From Paenibacillus sp. FSL R7-0337 (GTDB taxonomy: Bacteria; Bacillota; Bacilli; Paenibacillales; Paenibacillaceae), in contig NZ_CP150218.1 in the NCBI RefSeq assembly GCF_037969875.1, positions 5,456,001 to 5,520,000 of the forward strand: a stretch of DNA of 64,000 nt. Direction: 5' to 3'. The translations under genes were made by a program, and so were the position numbers. The notes beneath the pieces were generated by a model, which was not told the DNA's origin, searched no databases, and saw only the letters and a list, made by a program, of their open reading frames with translations. This document shows, one piece after another, positions 41,573-50,607 of this stretch (position 1 is its first letter; each line of letters opens with the position of its first letter).

Positions 41573-41588
41573 AAGTAAACGCTATCAT
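41573..41588. promoter_or_regulatory. cre-like box 2 (CcpA type)
   Basis: AAGTAAACGCTATCAT fits the same cre pattern with one mismatch and shares ACGCTATCAT with box 1. It lies 13 bp upstream of the -35 box, a position seen for activating cre sites. Confidence 0.55.
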
Positions 41589-41601
41589 TAGAAATCGAAA
41601 C

Positions 41602-41630
41602 TTGTTATTGTGATTTTTCTCATGTATGAT
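41602..41630 (+). promoter_or_regulatory. Promoter of the NarL-type two-component operon
   Basis: TTGTTA (41602-41607), 17 bp spacer, TATGAT (41625-41630). It is the best sigma-A candidate in the 310 bp gap before the kinase gene. Confidence 0.6.
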
Positions 41631-41692
41631 GCTTTTAAACATAGCTTAGAATAAACTCGAATTTTCCACAAACTGGAGAATAGGGTGGTGGG

Positions 41693-43339
41693 ATGAACAT
41701 TAAATTAACAGCAGAAGATCGTACTATCGCCTTTTTTAGAATCTTTTCTTTGTCCCTCACATCGTTTATGTACCTCATGGTTCCTGCGGGACCTTCCGTA
41801 ATATACAAATCCCTACTAATCATTGTGCTATTCTTATTTGCCCAACTATTCCCGTACTATTACCGGAGGTTTCATGCAAGAGCCCGTCCTCTCATGCTAA
41901 TGATCAGTATGGAGACGGCACTCATTGCGGTGATGATGTTATTTACTGGAGGATACGATAGTCCTTTTAAGCTATATGTACTGAATCCGGTGCTGTTTGC
42001 GGCGGGTGCGCTCTCTCTTTATTTTGCCTGGAGTCTGATCTTGGGCTATATTGCCATAGTGGCGGCATCGGGCTATATGGAATCCGGTTCTCCCGGTCCT
42101 TCGATTGCTGAAATTATGCTTGCCAATGGTAACCTGTTTCTAGCCCTGGCTCTCGCGGTTATAGTTATGCAGATGGTTAAGGGGATAAAGCGGCAGCGGG
42201 AGGAAGCGAACGCGCGGACCAACGATACCATGGAACATATCAAATCGCTTTATCACATCGTGGAAACATCAAGCCAGCATGACTTCATGAATATTGGCCA
42301 AGTGATTACTGACTATGTGGTCAAGCTTACCAAGCTGGAGAAGGCCCTGTTCTGGTTCGCCAAAAAGAGCGGGGAGCCTGCTCCACAGAGCCGCCAGACG
42401 GGATGGCAGCATGAGGAGGAGCGCTTTCTGTTCATGGAGCTGGAGAAGCACGAGCATGAATGGAGGCTGCAGCGTGAACCGGTATTCAAAAGTATGCCGG
42501 GAATCGGTGACTTCCTGCTGATGCCGGTAAGAATGAGCACCCGGTTCGTCGGTATGATCGGAGTGAAGCTGGAAGCGTCGGAAGGGCTGGAGGGCCGCAG
42601 ATGGTACATTCAGCAGCTGATGTTCCTGTCGGAGCTGAGTGCGATTATTTTGGAGCGCCACGAGCTGGGCGTGATCGAGAACCGGCTGATCATCACGAAC
42701 GAGCAGAACCGGATAGCCGATGAGATGCACGACAGTGTCTCCCAGAGTCTTTTCGGCATCGTCTATGCGACCCATTCCCTGAAGCAGACTTGGCGTAAGA
42801 TGTCTGATAGGGAGCTGGAGGAGCAGATTGAGCTTATCCATGATTCAGCCACCAAGGTGGCCAAGGAGCTGCGGATTACCATCTACAGCCTCAGCTCCAA
42901 GAAGAGCGGCGGCCCAAGCTGGCTTGGGATGGTGCGCTCGCATCTGAAGAGCCTCTCCCGGCTTAACGATGTTGAGATTGAACTGAAAATAACGGGGGAT
43001 GATTTCAGTCTCCCTTATCCTTACCACAAGGCACTCTTCCGGATTATCTCCGAAGCTACCGGCAATGCCATACGACATGGTGCTGCCAGCCGGGTGGATG
43101 TAGAACTGTCGCTTAAGCCGAAATGGATTAGACTATCAATTGTCGACGATGGTGTCGGCTTCGAGGCCGATCTGATCTTGGCTGAATCCGAGGATCACTC
43201 AGGCGGACTGGGAATGAAGAATATGCAATATCTGGCACAGTCCCTTGGAGGCGATTTCCAGTTAACCAGCAGTGAGAACGCTGGAACCAGAATTTTAATC
43301 TCTATACCTGTCGGTGTGGCTGAACTGAAAAATGCATAA
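41693..43339 (+). CDS. NarL-type membrane sensor histidine kinase
   Basis: A 548-residue kinase. The N-terminal about 165 residues hold five to six hydrophobic helices (about 15-30, 40-58, 68-85, 90-120, 140-158). A coiled region and a GAF-like domain (about 190-325) follow. The HisKA_3 domain has NRIADEMHDSVSQSLFG with phospho-acceptor His346, and the ATPase domain has ATGNAIRHG and DDGVGFE. GGGTGGTGGG precedes ATG. It is paired with the LuxR-type regulator 23 bp downstream. The membrane-embedded sensor plus NarL class recalls ComP, DegS or LiaS systems; the signal is not evident. Confidence 0.93.
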   Translation: MNIKLTAEDRTIAFFRIFSLSLTSFMYLMVPAGPSVIYKSLLIIVLFLFAQLFPYYYRRFHARARPLMLMISMETALIAVMMLFTGGYDSPFKLYVLNPVLFAAGALSLYFAWSLILGYIAIVAASGYMESGSPGPSIAEIMLANGNLFLALALAVIVMQMVKGIKRQREEANARTNDTMEHIKSLYHIVETSSQHDFMNIGQVITDYVVKLTKLEKALFWFAKKSGEPAPQSRQTGWQHEEERFLFMELEKHEHEWRLQREPVFKSMPGIGDFLLMPVRMSTRFVGMIGVKLEASEGLEGRRWYIQQLMFLSELSAIILERHELGVIENRLIITNEQNRIADEMHDSVSQSLFGIVYATHSLKQTWRKMSDRELEEQIELIHDSATKVAKELRITIYSLSSKKSGGPSWLGMVRSHLKSLSRLNDVEIELKITGDDFSLPYPYHKALFRIISEATGNAIRHGAASRVDVELSLKPKWIRLSIVDDGVGFEADLILAESEDHSGGLGMKNMQYLAQSLGGDFQLTSSENAGTRILISIPVGVAELKNA

Positions 43340-43362
43340 ACTTTAGGCAGGAGGTCGTTCAA

Positions 43363-43998
43363 GTGAAAATCGTCATTGTTGATGATCACCCTTTGGTGAG
43401 AAGAGGATTGGCATCTGTGATATCGATGCAGTCCAATCTGCAGTTTGCCGGCGAAGCAACGAATGGCCAAGAAGCACTTCTCGTGATTGAGGAGATACAG
43501 CCTGATCTTGTGCTGATTGATCTGAAGCTTGCCGATGAATCGGGCTTGGATATTATCAAGGAAGCACGCGTGCGCGGATTCTCATGCAAGTTCATCCTGC
43601 TAACGTCCTCAGCCAGCCGGGAAGATTTCCTGAAGGCGGAGGAAGTGCTGGTAGACGGTTATGTACTGAAGGAAGCTCTGCCTGAGGAATTACTGTTCGC
43701 AATTCAACTGGTTCACAAGGGCAGGAAGTATTACGATCCCGGGCTGATGGAAGATAAGATGCGTATGAGCGGCAGCAGTCCTACGGATGAGCTTACACCC
43801 AAAGAGAAGGAAGTTCTGATTGAGCTGGGACAGGGGGCCTGCAACCGTGAGATTGCTTCACGCCTGTTCATCAGCGAATTCACCGTCAAGAAGCATGTCA
43901 GCCAGATTCTGGCGAAGCTGCAGGTGGCGGACCGGACGCAGGCGGCTTTATACGCCAATGCTGTCGGGCTTACCAAATATGAGATGTCATACGATTAA
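43363..43998 (+). CDS. LuxR/NarL-type response regulator
   Basis: A 211-residue regulator. The receiver domain (1-120) has the acidic pocket VDDHP (7-8) and phospho-acceptor Asp53 in VLIDLKLAD. The LuxR helix-turn-helix (about 145-208) has LTPKEKEVLIELGQGACNRE and SEFTVKKHVSQILAKLQVAD. GTG start with AGGAGG 8 nt upstream. It forms a complete two-component pair with the preceding kinase and is followed by a strong terminator. Confidence 0.95.
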   Translation: MKIVIVDDHPLVRRGLASVISMQSNLQFAGEATNGQEALLVIEEIQPDLVLIDLKLADESGLDIIKEARVRGFSCKFILLTSSASREDFLKAEEVLVDGYVLKEALPEELLFAIQLVHKGRKYYDPGLMEDKMRMSGSSPTDELTPKEKEVLIELGQGACNREIASRLFISEFTVKKHVSQILAKLQVADRTQAALYANAVGLTKYEMSYD

Positions 43999-44029
43999 TA
44001 ATCATCCCTGTGAATGATCGGGGACGGAG

Positions 44030-44056
44030 CACGGACCACGTTGTCCGTGTTTTTTT
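44030..44056 (+). terminator. Intrinsic terminator of the two-component operon
   Basis: CACGGAC pairs with GTCCGTG over a 6-nt loop and is followed by seven T. Confidence 0.93.
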
Positions 44057-44078
44057 GCGTTCAGGGAAATCAGGCCGA

Positions 44079-44102
44079 ATGTATGCGGAAAACAGCATAC
44101 AT
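44079..44102. repeat. Solitary copy of the TGTATGC/GCATACA palindrome
   Basis: ATGTATGCGGAAAACA followed by GCATACAT is identical to the core of unit 2 in the array at 19236-19512, 25 kb away, including the preceding CCGA. It shows that this repeat is dispersed in the genome. It lies in the roughly 350 bp gap before the exopolysaccharide cluster. The rest of that gap has a small ATGGTA/TACCAT palindrome at about 44232-44252 and no gene I can support. Confidence 0.85.
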
Positions 44103-44412
44103 TGGACTCGCAAGCGGGGGCTGATGTGAAGGCGTACCAGCAGATTTCACCCGACTGGGTGATTTTTGTGTTTGGGCAAGTAAACAACTGAAGCAGGCAA
44201 GGCTCACCGGAGGTGTTAGCATTTTCCATGGATATGGTACTAAAGTATACCATCCGCACCCTCTAGCGGACCAAACGCAGTCACTCAAAAGTGAAGTGTA
44301 AAGTGATGCGAGGGGGCATGTGATAAATCCTGCGCATTGTTAGAATAAAAGCAAGACATCTGAAACTTTCATGATTGCTTTCAAAACGAACACAAGCGGA
44401 AGGAGGGTTACT

Positions 44413-45153
44413 GTGGAAAAGACGATTTTGGATTACATTAACCTGATAAAGAAAAAATTATGGTTAATCATGGTATTTGTACTTATCTCCTGCGCCACCA
44501 CCTTCTACGTCAGTAAAAATTTCGTTGCACCCGTCTACTCCGCCTCTGGACAGCTACTGGTCAACAACGTTGTGAATGTCCCCGAGAGCAATAATCTCAA
44601 CGCGCTGAACTTCAGTCTTAACCTCATCGAGAGCTATAAGGAAATCATGAAGTCCCCAACCATTATGAAGAGTGTGATCGCGGAGCATCCCGAGTTCGGT
44701 CTGACGGCGGGCCAACTGGCTGCCAAGCTGCAGATCAAATCCTCGGAGAAAAGCCAGGTGATCAATCTGACCGTGGAGGATAAGGATTACGGCACCGCAG
44801 CTACGATTGTAAATGCGGTTTCGCAGACCTTCATCCGCAGCCTGCCGGCACTGATGAACCTGGATAATGTTACATTCCTGACTCCGGCTGATCCTGCAGC
44901 CCAGCCTCTGCCGGTCAACGGCGGGGTGACCATGAATATTCTGATTAGCTTCGTGGTGTCACTGATGGCCGCGGTCGGGCTTATCCTGCTGATGGAGACG
45001 CTGAACGGTACGCTGAGAAACGAGAAGGAAGCGGAATTCGAGCTTGGTCTTCCGGTCATTGCCAGTATTCCGGCAATCCGCAAACGCGATTTCGGCAGTG
45101 CGGATAATGATAAGGCAAGAGTAGGGGAGGGCAAATATGTTACGGCTGAATAG
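44413..45153 (+). CDS. Polysaccharide chain-length regulator / kinase activator (Wzz, YveK/CapA type)
   Basis: A 246-residue membrane protein with helices at about 18-38 and 175-198 and an external Wzz domain between them. The second helix is followed by a cytoplasmic tail that would activate the BY-kinase encoded next. GTG 44413 has AGGAGGG 5 nt upstream and gives MEKTILDYINLIKKKLWLI, a normal Wzz start. An ATG at 44371 would add 14 residues before that site. First gene of the exopolysaccharide cluster; overlaps the kinase gene by 17 bp. Confidence 0.9.
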   Translation: MEKTILDYINLIKKKLWLIMVFVLISCATTFYVSKNFVAPVYSASGQLLVNNVVNVPESNNLNALNFSLNLIESYKEIMKSPTIMKSVIAEHPEFGLTAGQLAAKLQIKSSEKSQVINLTVEDKDYGTAATIVNAVSQTFIRSLPALMNLDNVTFLTPADPAAQPLPVNGGVTMNILISFVVSLMAAVGLILLMETLNGTLRNEKEAEFELGLPVIASIPAIRKRDFGSADNDKARVGEGKYVTAE

Positions 45154-45778
45154 AAGTCTAATCGCGGATATGAACCCGTCATCGCATGTGTCCGAATCCT
45201 TCCGCTCGCTGCGCACGTATATCCGCCAGCTCGGCTTGCTGAAGGGACCAGGCGGTCAGGTGCTGCTCTTCACTTCAGCAGAGGGCGGTGAAGGCAAGAC
45301 CACCATTCTTTCCAATCTGGCCGTATCCTTCGTACAGGACGGCAAGAAGGTGGCGGTGGTGGATTGTAACCTGCGGAAGCCCGGCCTGCATAGCGTCTTC
45401 GATGTGGAAGGCAGCCAGGGGCTGGCAGCTTACTTAAGCGGCTACGAGGAAGCTAAGGACGTTCTGGTATACGGCAGCTTGGCGAATCTGGCGGTCATCC
45501 CTGCCGGAGTGAGTACGGTCAGTCCGCCGGATCTGCTCGGCAGCGAAAGAATGACCGGGCTGCTTACGGAGCTGAAGGCAAGCTTCGATCTGATTCTGCT
45601 GGATTCTCCGCAGGCGGTTGATTACAGCGATGCACGGATTCTGGCCCCACTCTCGGACGGGGTGGTCATTGTCGCCAGACACGGCCGGACGAAGCGCGAA
45701 GCTCTCCGCAAGCTGAAGGGTCTCATGGAACAGACAGGTGTAAGGATTCTCGGAATAGCAATGAACCAGACCAAGTAG
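45137..45778 (+). CDS. Capsular/exopolysaccharide BY-kinase (CpsD/YveL type) without Tyr cluster
   Basis: A 213-residue cytoplasmic tyrosine kinase partner of the Wzz protein. Walker A is SAEGGEGKTTI (about 49-57), Walker A' VAVVDCNLRKPG (about 76), Walker B LILLDSPQ (about 151). The RSLRTYIRQL segment near the N-terminus is the usual activator-contact region. The protein ends GIAMNQTK, so the Tyr-rich C-terminal tail that BY-kinases normally autophosphorylate is absent. It regulates polymer length or assembly, by family knowledge. Confidence 0.9.
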   Translation: MLRLNRSLIADMNPSSHVSESFRSLRTYIRQLGLLKGPGGQVLLFTSAEGGEGKTTILSNLAVSFVQDGKKVAVVDCNLRKPGLHSVFDVEGSQGLAAYLSGYEEAKDVLVYGSLANLAVIPAGVSTVSPPDLLGSERMTGLLTELKASFDLILLDSPQAVDYSDARILAPLSDGVVIVARHGRTKREALRKLKGLMEQTGVRILGIAMNQTK

Positions 45779-45824
45779 AACACTGAAGCGGCAATGTGAA
45801 CGAAACTATTGGGAGGTATGTGTG

Positions 45825-46715
45825 ATGAAAAAGGTAAAAAAGGTAATTATCCCGGCGGCCGGGTTAGGCACACGTTTCCTTCCGGCGACCAAGGCAATGC
45901 CCAAGGAAATGCTGCCTATTATCAACAAACCGACGATCCAGTATATCGTGGAGGAGGCCATTGCCTCCGGGATTGAAGACATCATCATTGTAACCGGTAA
46001 GGGAAAGCGGGCGATCGAGGATCATTTCGATAACGCCTTTGAGCTTGAATCCCGGCTGCTGGAGGACGGTAAGCTGGAACTGCTCAAAGAGGTGCAGCGG
46101 TCCTCCAAGGTGGAAATTCACTACATCCGGCAAAAGGAACCCAAGGGTCTCGGCCACGCCGTATGGTGTGCCAGACGGTTCATCGGCGACGAGCCGTTCG
46201 GTGTTATGCTCGGCGATGATATTGTAACCGGACAGGTCCCTTGCCTGAAGCAGCTGATCGACCAGTATGAGGAGACTCAGAACTCGGTAATCGGGGTACA
46301 GGTGATCCCGGATGAATTCACGAACCGCTACGGGATTATTGAGCCGGATATGCAGGACGGGAAGCTCTACCGGGTGAACAACTTCGTGGAGAAGCCGGCA
46401 CTCGGCACGGCGCCTTCCAATCTGGCGATCATGGGCCGTTATGTATTTACCCCTAAGATCTTCAAGTATCTTGATCTTCAGGAGAAGGGCGCGGGCGGCG
46501 AGATTCAGCTGACAGATGCCATTCAGAAGCTGAACCAGAGCGAACGTGTCTACGCTTATAACTTCGACGGTACCAGATATGATGTCGGCGAACGGCTTGG
46601 CTATATTTTGACCACACTGGAATTTGCCTTAGAGAGCGAGGATCTGCGTTATCAGGTCATGGATGCTATGGCGGAATGGCTGAACAAAGCGGGACAGACC
46701 ACGCTCAGCAGCTGA
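45825..46715 (+). CDS. galU: UTP-glucose-1-phosphate uridylyltransferase
   Basis: Makes UDP-glucose from UTP and Glc-1-P for the polymer. The 296 residues show IIPAAGLGTRFLPATKAMPKE (nucleotide-binding loop plus catalytic Lys), GLGHAVWCAR, VMLGDDIV, NNFVEKPA and AGGEIQLTDAI. ATG 45825 is preferred over GTG 45822 by spacing to GGGAGG (8 nt). With ugd at the far end of the cluster it supplies UDP-glucuronate. A copy within the cluster suggests dedicated precursor supply. Confidence 0.95.
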   Translation: MKKVKKVIIPAAGLGTRFLPATKAMPKEMLPIINKPTIQYIVEEAIASGIEDIIIVTGKGKRAIEDHFDNAFELESRLLEDGKLELLKEVQRSSKVEIHYIRQKEPKGLGHAVWCARRFIGDEPFGVMLGDDIVTGQVPCLKQLIDQYEETQNSVIGVQVIPDEFTNRYGIIEPDMQDGKLYRVNNFVEKPALGTAPSNLAIMGRYVFTPKIFKYLDLQEKGAGGEIQLTDAIQKLNQSERVYAYNFDGTRYDVGERLGYILTTLEFALESEDLRYQVMDAMAEWLNKAGQTTLSS

Positions 46716-46800
46716 GACGGTTCCCCGCAAGTGAGCGGCACAAGCCGGAGTCAAGAAGTAAGGCTGCATAAACCTTTACGAGAAATGAGGAGAGATGAGC

Positions 46801-47487
46801 ATGCAAAAACTGCCGGAAGACTATGAGGCCGTCCTGCCGAAACTTTACATGCTGCATTCGGGTGAAGAAAGCAAGGGAATGGAATCCTATCTGGTTATGA
46901 AGCGGATCATCGACATCTTGTTCTCTGCCCTGGGGCTGCTGTTCCTGCTCCCGCTCTTCGCAGTGGTGGCTGTCCTGATTAAGCTGGAAGATCCGAAGGG
47001 CAAGGTGTTCTTCCGCCAAATGCGGGTCGGCAAGGACGAGAAGCTGTTCCCTATGTACAAGTTCAGATCCATGGTCTCTAATGCCGAGGAGCTGAAGGAG
47101 AGTCTCATGGCCTATAACGAAGTAAGCGGCGCGATGTTCAAGATCAAGAATGATCCCCGTATTACGCGGATTGGAAGATTCATGCGCAAGACCAGTATTG
47201 ATGAACTGCCGCAGCTCTGGAACGTGCTGATGGGGCATATGAGTCTGGTGGGTCCCCGTCCTCCGCTCGTTGAAGAGGTGGAGCAGTATACGGAATACGA
47301 CAAGCAGCGGCTGATGGTAACCCCCGGCTGCACCGGCTACTGGCAGGTGAACGCCAGAAACAGCGTCGGCTTCGACGAGATGGTTCAGCTGGATCTCACG
47401 TATATCCACATGCGCAGCACAATGCTCGATCTGAAGATTATCGTCAAGACCGGCCTGATGCTGCTCGGTTCCAAAAATGCTTATTAA
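46801..47487 (+). CDS. Priming sugar-1-phosphate transferase (bacterial sugar transferase family)
   Basis: Monotopic phosphoglycosyl transferase of 228 residues that loads the first sugar phosphate onto undecaprenyl phosphate. One N-terminal hydrophobic segment (about 33-55) is followed by the catalytic core: FFRQMRVGKDEKLFPMYKFR, SMVSNAE, TSIDELPQLWNVL and SLVGPRPPL, ending PGCTGYWQVNARN. ATG 46801 is 8 nt from AGGAG; ATG 46795 is too close. It starts repeat-unit assembly for this cluster. The sugar is probably Glc or Gal (inferred). Confidence 0.93.
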   Translation: MQKLPEDYEAVLPKLYMLHSGEESKGMESYLVMKRIIDILFSALGLLFLLPLFAVVAVLIKLEDPKGKVFFRQMRVGKDEKLFPMYKFRSMVSNAEELKESLMAYNEVSGAMFKIKNDPRITRIGRFMRKTSIDELPQLWNVLMGHMSLVGPRPPLVEEVEQYTEYDKQRLMVTPGCTGYWQVNARNSVGFDEMVQLDLTYIHMRSTMLDLKIIVKTGLMLLGSKNAY

Positions 47488-47511
47488 AAATATGGAAATT
47501 AGGTGATGCCG

Positions 47512-48447
47512 ATGTTCGTACACGGAGCTGTACCTGAGATTTCCATTATCATATGCACCTATAACCGGTCGGCGCTGCTGGTGAAGACTCTTCATTCGCT
47601 GCTGCCGCTGGAGAATCTGCACCAGGCCGAAATCATCGTCGTGGATAACCAGTCCACGGATGATACGGCGGCCGCCATTAAGGGGTTCATCGAGACCTAT
47701 GGTGCCGATATGGATATCCGTTATCTGCTGGAGCCGGTTCAAGGGCTGTCGGCAGCCCGGAACACAGGGATTCTGGCTTCCAAATCGCAGCTCATCGCCT
47801 TCCTGGATGATGATGCGATCCCTTGCCGGACCTGGATTACAACCATTGTGAACACCTTTGCGGATAAGCCGGAGGTGATGGCAATGGGTGGCAAGATTGC
47901 TCCGATCTTCGAGAGCAAGCGCCCGGATTGGCTGATCAAGCCGTTCGAGCTTCCGTATACGATTGTCGATCTGGGCAGCCGGATCAAAGAGTATCCGAAG
48001 CGCCTTCACCCCTGCGGTGCCAACATGGCGATGCGCAAGCCGGTGTTCGATATCAGCCTGTTCCCGCTTGAGCTGGGACGCAAGGGAGATTCGCTGCTCT
48101 CAGGTGAAGAGACCTGGTTGTTCAGCCAGCTGCAGCAGGAAGGACATTCCATTCTCTATCATCCTGAGATGGCCGTGGATCATTTCGTTCCCGCTAACCG
48201 GCTGACGGAAGATTGGATCATGAAGCGGTACTACAGCCAAGGCATATCGAACGCTATGAAAAGTGAAGGAATGATAGGGCATCTGCTGCTCCTGGGCAAG
48301 ACGGGCGCCAAAGTGATCTACATCCTGGCAGATTCCGTTCTTTCCCGCAGTAAGGGAAGGAAGCTGCTGAATAAATGCCGGCTGGAGAGTATTCGCGGAA
48401 CTCTCCATATGATTCTTAACCGGAAGAGGGAATCCGCAGCGGGGTGA
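47512..48447 (+). CDS. Glycosyltransferase family 2
   Basis: A 311-residue inverting GT-A glycosyltransferase, cytoplasmic face. Motifs: ISIIICTYNRS (start), VVDNQSTDDTAAA, LSAARNTGI and the metal-binding LDDDAIP (about residue 100). Later LSGEETWLFSQL matches the catalytic ED motif region. ATG 47512 has AGGTGA 6 nt upstream. Overlaps or abuts its neighbours in the EPS operon. The donor sugar is unknown. Confidence 0.9.
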   Translation: MFVHGAVPEISIIICTYNRSALLVKTLHSLLPLENLHQAEIIVVDNQSTDDTAAAIKGFIETYGADMDIRYLLEPVQGLSAARNTGILASKSQLIAFLDDDAIPCRTWITTIVNTFADKPEVMAMGGKIAPIFESKRPDWLIKPFELPYTIVDLGSRIKEYPKRLHPCGANMAMRKPVFDISLFPLELGRKGDSLLSGEETWLFSQLQQEGHSILYHPEMAVDHFVPANRLTEDWIMKRYYSQGISNAMKSEGMIGHLLLLGKTGAKVIYILADSVLSRSKGRKLLNKCRLESIRGTLHMILNRKRESAAG

Positions 48448-48461
48448 GGGGAGGACGCGCG

Positions 48462-49808
48462 ATGATCAATTTTGAGTGGGGCTCCAAAATAAATAGTCTG
48501 CCATACGGAATGCTCTATCTCGTAACTGCACTGTTCCTGGGAACAGCTGTCATCTTCCAGCCGGTCATCGCAGTAGCGGCCGTATTCTTCATTCTGCTGC
48601 TGGTTGCCTCCCTATCACGCCCTGAGCTGATCAGCTATTTCGTTCTGCTGACCACGGCGGTCTCGATTAACTTCTTGTACAGCGGGAGTATGTTCGGTAT
48701 TGAGATCCTGTCGCTCTACAAGCTGGTTATTCTAATGCTGCTGGTGCCGTGTATCCTGGTCAATGGCCTCAGGTTCAAGCTCAGCCCTCCCTTATGGGCG
48801 ATGCTGGCCCTGATTCTGCTCACCTTCAGCTTCTCCATCTGGCTGCCGGAGATGAGCACATCGATTGCGGTCAAAGCTTTCATCGGACTGTCTCTGCCCT
48901 TCGTACTTCTGCTGATCAACTGGAAGAAGGAGGTCGCCGAGAAGCAGATTCGGATCATTACCCTGCTGCCGCTGGTCAGCATGCTGCTGGGTGTAGTGCT
49001 TCAAGCGGCGAATATACATTCACTGGTAGCCGTTGAGTTCACAGGCGCGGTGCGGGTGCAGGGGGCGAACATTCCGCCTCACCTGGCGATGCTGGCCTTC
49101 ATGGGAGTAGCGATCGCATTCATCGAGATCAAGCGCAGTCCGCAGTATATCCGGTTCAATTACATCATGCTGGGGCTGAATTTCTTCATTCTGGTGATTA
49201 CAGGCACGCGGGGGCCGATTCTCGCCCTGGTGCTGATGGTACTCTATTACTTCTATGACATCTCCCGCGCTTTTCTGAAGGGCAAGAAGAAGTACCTGCT
49301 CCCGCTACTGGGCTCCCTGCTGATCATTACCTCGGCGGTGTATATGCAACTCGACAACATCAAGAAGCGCTCCTTCGAACGGACGACCGAGACGGGAATT
49401 GACCTGTCAGGGCGGGCGGAGGCCTGGGAGTACTTCCTGAACAAGGCGGCGGATTCGCCGGTGGCAGGACGGGGTCTTGGAGCCGTAACGGTGGCTAATG
49501 ACGGAACGCTCTACGGAGGGTTCGTGGTTCCGCATAACGAATATATCCGCTTTTATTACGATGGGGGATACGTCGGGGCCATCCTGCTGCTGCTGTCCTT
49601 GCTCGCTGTGTTTTTTATGGTATACAAAGTTCTTTTGCCGGCGGTCAAACCTTATTATCTGCTCTTTATTGCAGCATTTCTAATCTATTCTTTCACGGAT
49701 AACACGCTGTCGACGGTCCAATTCATCATTCCGTTCTGTTGGTACCTGAACTGCCTGTACCGATCTTCACAGCTGACCGATTCCCCACAAAAAGAAGTGA
49801 TACGATGA
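48462..49808 (+). CDS. O-antigen polymerase/ligase-like membrane protein 1 (Wzy type)
   Basis: A 448-residue polytopic protein with about 11 helices. The O-antigen ligase (Wzy_C) signature lies near residues 245-265 (VITGTRGPILALVLMVLYY), followed by the large external loop with GRAEAWEYFLNKAADSPVAG and PHNEYIRFYYDGGYVG. It likely polymerises repeat units on the outer membrane face. ATG 48462 has GGGGAGGA 6 nt upstream. The next gene overlaps its stop by 4 bp. Confidence 0.85.
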   Translation: MINFEWGSKINSLPYGMLYLVTALFLGTAVIFQPVIAVAAVFFILLLVASLSRPELISYFVLLTTAVSINFLYSGSMFGIEILSLYKLVILMLLVPCILVNGLRFKLSPPLWAMLALILLTFSFSIWLPEMSTSIAVKAFIGLSLPFVLLLINWKKEVAEKQIRIITLLPLVSMLLGVVLQAANIHSLVAVEFTGAVRVQGANIPPHLAMLAFMGVAIAFIEIKRSPQYIRFNYIMLGLNFFILVITGTRGPILALVLMVLYYFYDISRAFLKGKKKYLLPLLGSLLIITSAVYMQLDNIKKRSFERTTETGIDLSGRAEAWEYFLNKAADSPVAGRGLGAVTVANDGTLYGGFVVPHNEYIRFYYDGGYVGAILLLLSLLAVFFMVYKVLLPAVKPYYLLFIAAFLIYSFTDNTLSTVQFIIPFCWYLNCLYRSSQLTDSPQKEVIR

Positions 49809-50578
49809 ACCAAGTGAATATGTTCGATGTCAATTTCGATAACTATGATTTCATGGACCTGCTGGATTATATCGACAGAACCATTCAGGAGAGGAACCAG
49901 TCCTACATCCTGACCTGCAATGTCGATCATGTGATCAAGCTGCGCAAAGACAAAGAGTTCCGGGAAGTATACTCCGAAGCAGGTGCCGTAGTCGCAGACG
50001 GGATGCCGCTGATCTGGGCGTCCAAGATGCTCGGCAAGCCGCTGAAGCAAAAGGTGTCCGGGGCTGACCTGTTCAGCCGCCTGGGCAATGCGTTCGAGCA
50101 AAGGCAATACCGGTTGTTCTTCCTCGGTGCTGCCGAGGGTGTGGCGGAGCAGGCTACGAAGAATCTGAAGGCCGCCTTCCCTGGCATTAACGTAGTGGGC
50201 TGTTATTCGCCTTCCTACGGCTTCGAGCATAACGAAGAAGAGAACCGGCATATTATCCGGTTGCTGACCGAGAGTCAGCCCGATATCGTGTTCGTAGGAG
50301 TAGGCGCACCGAAGCAGGAGAAGTGGATCTACCGTCACTATACCTCCTACCAGGCGCCGGTCTCCATCGGCGTAGGTGCCACCTTCGACTTCCTGTCCGG
50401 CTCGGTGAAGCGGGCACCGGATTTCATGCAGAGAACTGGCATGGAGTGGCTATGGAGACTTAGCCAGGAGCCGGGCCGTTTATGGAAAAGATACCTTGTC
50501 GACGATGCCCAGTTCCTGGTGCTGCTGCTCAAGGAGATGCGCAAACGGGGTAAGGTGAAGAACAGCAGTACGGATTGA
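49805..50578 (+). CDS. WecG/TagA/CpsF-family glycosyltransferase
   Basis: A 257-residue GT26 enzyme that adds a sugar (often ManNAc or glucosyl-type) to a lipid-linked intermediate. Motifs are TCNVDHVIKLRKD, GAVVADGMPLIW (catalytic Asp), FFLGAAEGVAE, FVGVGAPKQEKWI and GVGATFDFLSG. The start overlaps the stop of the previous gene by 4 bp (ATGA). The upstream in-frame ATG at 49739 lies inside that gene and is not needed. Confidence 0.92.
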   Translation: MNQVNMFDVNFDNYDFMDLLDYIDRTIQERNQSYILTCNVDHVIKLRKDKEFREVYSEAGAVVADGMPLIWASKMLGKPLKQKVSGADLFSRLGNAFEQRQYRLFFLGAAEGVAEQATKNLKAAFPGINVVGCYSPSYGFEHNEEENRHIIRLLTESQPDIVFVGVGAPKQEKWIYRHYTSYQAPVSIGVGATFDFLSGSVKRAPDFMQRTGMEWLWRLSQEPGRLWKRYLVDDAQFLVLLLKEMRKRGKVKNSSTD

Positions 50579-50607
50579 AGAAAGCGGCGAAAGACGGGAG
50601 GCAGGGA

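Noticed and set aside
45806..45988. Small minus-strand hydrophobic frame at the start of galU
   Set aside because: Antisense to the conserved nucleotide-binding loop of galU; no ribosome site.
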